From Toxotes chatareus (Eukaryota > Chordata > Actinopteri > Toxotidae), in NCBI GenBank assembly GCA_016801885.1, contig CM028884.1, positions 19,764,864 to 19,828,863 of the forward strand: 64,000 nucleotides of DNA. Reading direction: 5' to 3'. Under the pieces are notes generated by a model that was given only the letters and a program-made list of their open reading frames with translations, was not told the DNA's origin and did not search any database. Both the position numbers and the translations under genes were made by a program. Below, one piece after another: positions 62,401 through 64,000 of this stretch. How positions within the stretch are numbered: the first letter of the stretch is position 1; each line of letters starts with the position of its first letter.

Positions 62401-64000
62401 TAATGTCTGTCATTCCATATAGCTCATACTGTTTGGCAGGCAACAGCCTTTTCCTTTGTAGCCCATATACACACAAATTGGATTTAGCCTACTTTAAATT
62501 CTTACAACTATTCTACCCTTCAATGTCCAGTGTTATATTTAATAGGGTGGGGTAGAGTGGGCCTGAAGGTGGGCATATGCCTTGTAAATTGGACTTATAT
62601 GGGTGAAAGCATTGCTCAGCCTCAAGGGGGAATGCTCAGTTGACTTAAACGCAGCACTTTCACTGCAACAGCTTCCTCAGTTCTCTGAGTTCTTTTGAAG
62701 CAGAGCAGCAGTTCCAGAATGAACAAAGAACTTTTGACTAGATGGAGAAACAAAGACAGAGGCAGATAGATAGAGACATACATGAGACAGACAGAAAATG
62801 TCTGTGTTCTGTGAGAATGGTCGTGGAGCTGTATAGCAGTCACTTTCTTCTCTGACAGTGAAACAGAAGGTTATGTTTCTATCAGTTTTTCACTTGGTGG
62901 ATTTCATAATATCCCTTCTTGTTTATATTGAATTAACTTTGGGAGTTAATTCTGAAGGAAATGTAACATTTTGGTTTGAAAGAATTTGACACATTTTCTA
63001 TAAAAAAAAAAAAAATAGGTCTGAGCCGTTTTTTTTTAAAACTTACAATTACTGTTTGTGCACAAAGCTCAAAGAGGAGAAGCTGTTTATGTTGTTAACA
63101 GTACCATACAAATCTGTCAGTTATGGGGAAATTTCAGCCCATTACTCTTAAGAATTACATTCCTCTTAGGCATTACCAAAGCACATTTTGTTCAGTCTGA
63201 TTCCTAAGTCATGATGTGTCTGATATAGGAACCAGAACTGCTTTTAAAGTGTTTTTTTTTTCTTTTATATGCATTCCCTGCCATCTTGAAATAAATACTT
63301 TCTATGGCCATGGCATAAATATGGTTACTAAAGAGACCCAGTTCATGAAGATTACTTTTAATGTAAAGGTAATGATGGATTCAGTGTTGACTTTTTACAC
63401 TCAGAACTTGCCTTAGCAAATAGTAGAAAACAAATGCTAAGTCAAAAGAGTAATGATGGATAATTTTTTAGAAAGCCATAAAACTGAAAGAAACCTAGAG
63501 GTTTATCTATCCAGAAACACAGACAGACCCCTGGTGAGATAAAGTCCTACACTTGAGAAATGAAAGGTGCTCTTACAGAATAGAGGAAAGGCTGAGGAGA
63601 AAAATAAGAAAGAAAGAAAGAAAGAAAGAAAAAAAAACTTTTCTCAGTGAACTTGAATGTCATATATTAGTTTTGGTAGTTAATAGGTAGGAAACAGCCT
63701 TTTAAACAGATGAAATGTTTGTTCAGTCAGGTTACGATTATTACTATTGCAACCAGTTTCATCAGAAAAGCTGACCTCTCTATCACCTCGATCTCATTTC
63801 AGCATCTTAGAAACAGAAGTAATTCCAACTGTGCACTAATGGCAGAGAATTGTTTTGTTAATGCATTCACTGTGTTCTCTGTACGACCTGCAGCATTTTG
63901 CCTTCTCATCCCTGCACTCCAAATTCATAAAATCTGCTTATTAGAATTCTGCCACAAGTCCAGCTGAATTCCTTGAAGCCATTAGCGGTTGTTGAAAATG
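59464..64000. other. Intron spacer to the window end
   Basis: No gene, exon or RNA gene recognised; the frames are below 120 codons. Simple runs: A-rich at 59,656-59,675, A-run at 60,190-60,201, an AAAAAC run at 61,101-61,122, A-run at 63,003-63,015, and (GAAA)n at 63,604-63,630. Confidence 0.5.
63604..63630. repeat. (GAAA)n tetranucleotide repeat
   Basis: About six GAAA units followed by an A-rich stretch. Confidence 0.9.

Overview
This window reads as nuclear DNA of a ray-finned fish, probably a percomorph-type teleost (inference). It is AT-rich and mostly non-coding. It has many short tandem repeats, a decayed Tc1/mariner element, tRNA-derived SINEs and several dispersed repeats that I recognise from fish genomes. 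Nothing is bacterial: there are no operons, ribosome-binding sites, CRISPR arrays, rRNA or functional tRNA genes.

The only gene I can support is pcdh9 (protocadherin-9, a delta-1 non-clustered protocadherin), on the + strand. A GC- and CpG-richer stretch at about 20,220-20,900 looks like its promoter and non-coding first exon. A strong splice donor at 21,249 probably ends that exon. The large coding exon starts at ATG 21,855 and leaves at a splice donor after 24,890. It encodes signal peptide, seven cadherin repeats, one transmembrane helix and a cytoplasmic tail with the CM1 and CM2 motifs, 1,012 residues in all. The remaining tail exons, including the CM3/RRVTF-type motif expected of the family, are not in the window. 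Reading past the donor adds 20 residues and then a stop, which could give a short isoform.

Layout: 1-20,200 is the upstream gene-poor flank, with a SINE that keeps its target-site duplication (4,625-4,835), several old dispersed repeats and possible regulatory islands. 20,220-24,890 is the 5' part of pcdh9. 24,891-64,000 is the start of a very long pcdh9 intron. The intron holds a (TG)n array, a fold-back element (32,543-32,820), two more SINEs (36,322 and 59,222), a compound (TC)/(TA) array (44,101-44,256), a degenerate Tc1 copy (45,144-46,326), a TTAA-flanked MITE-like element (56,614-56,916) and fragments of several repeat families.

I found no clearly new biological system. The best leads are the upstream ORFs of pcdh9, the possible intron-retention isoform, the long hairpin at 32.6 kb, and two unexplained long minus-strand open frames at 44.4 and 54.4 kb. 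Names for repeat families and any claim of conservation come from memory of fish genomes, not from a search.
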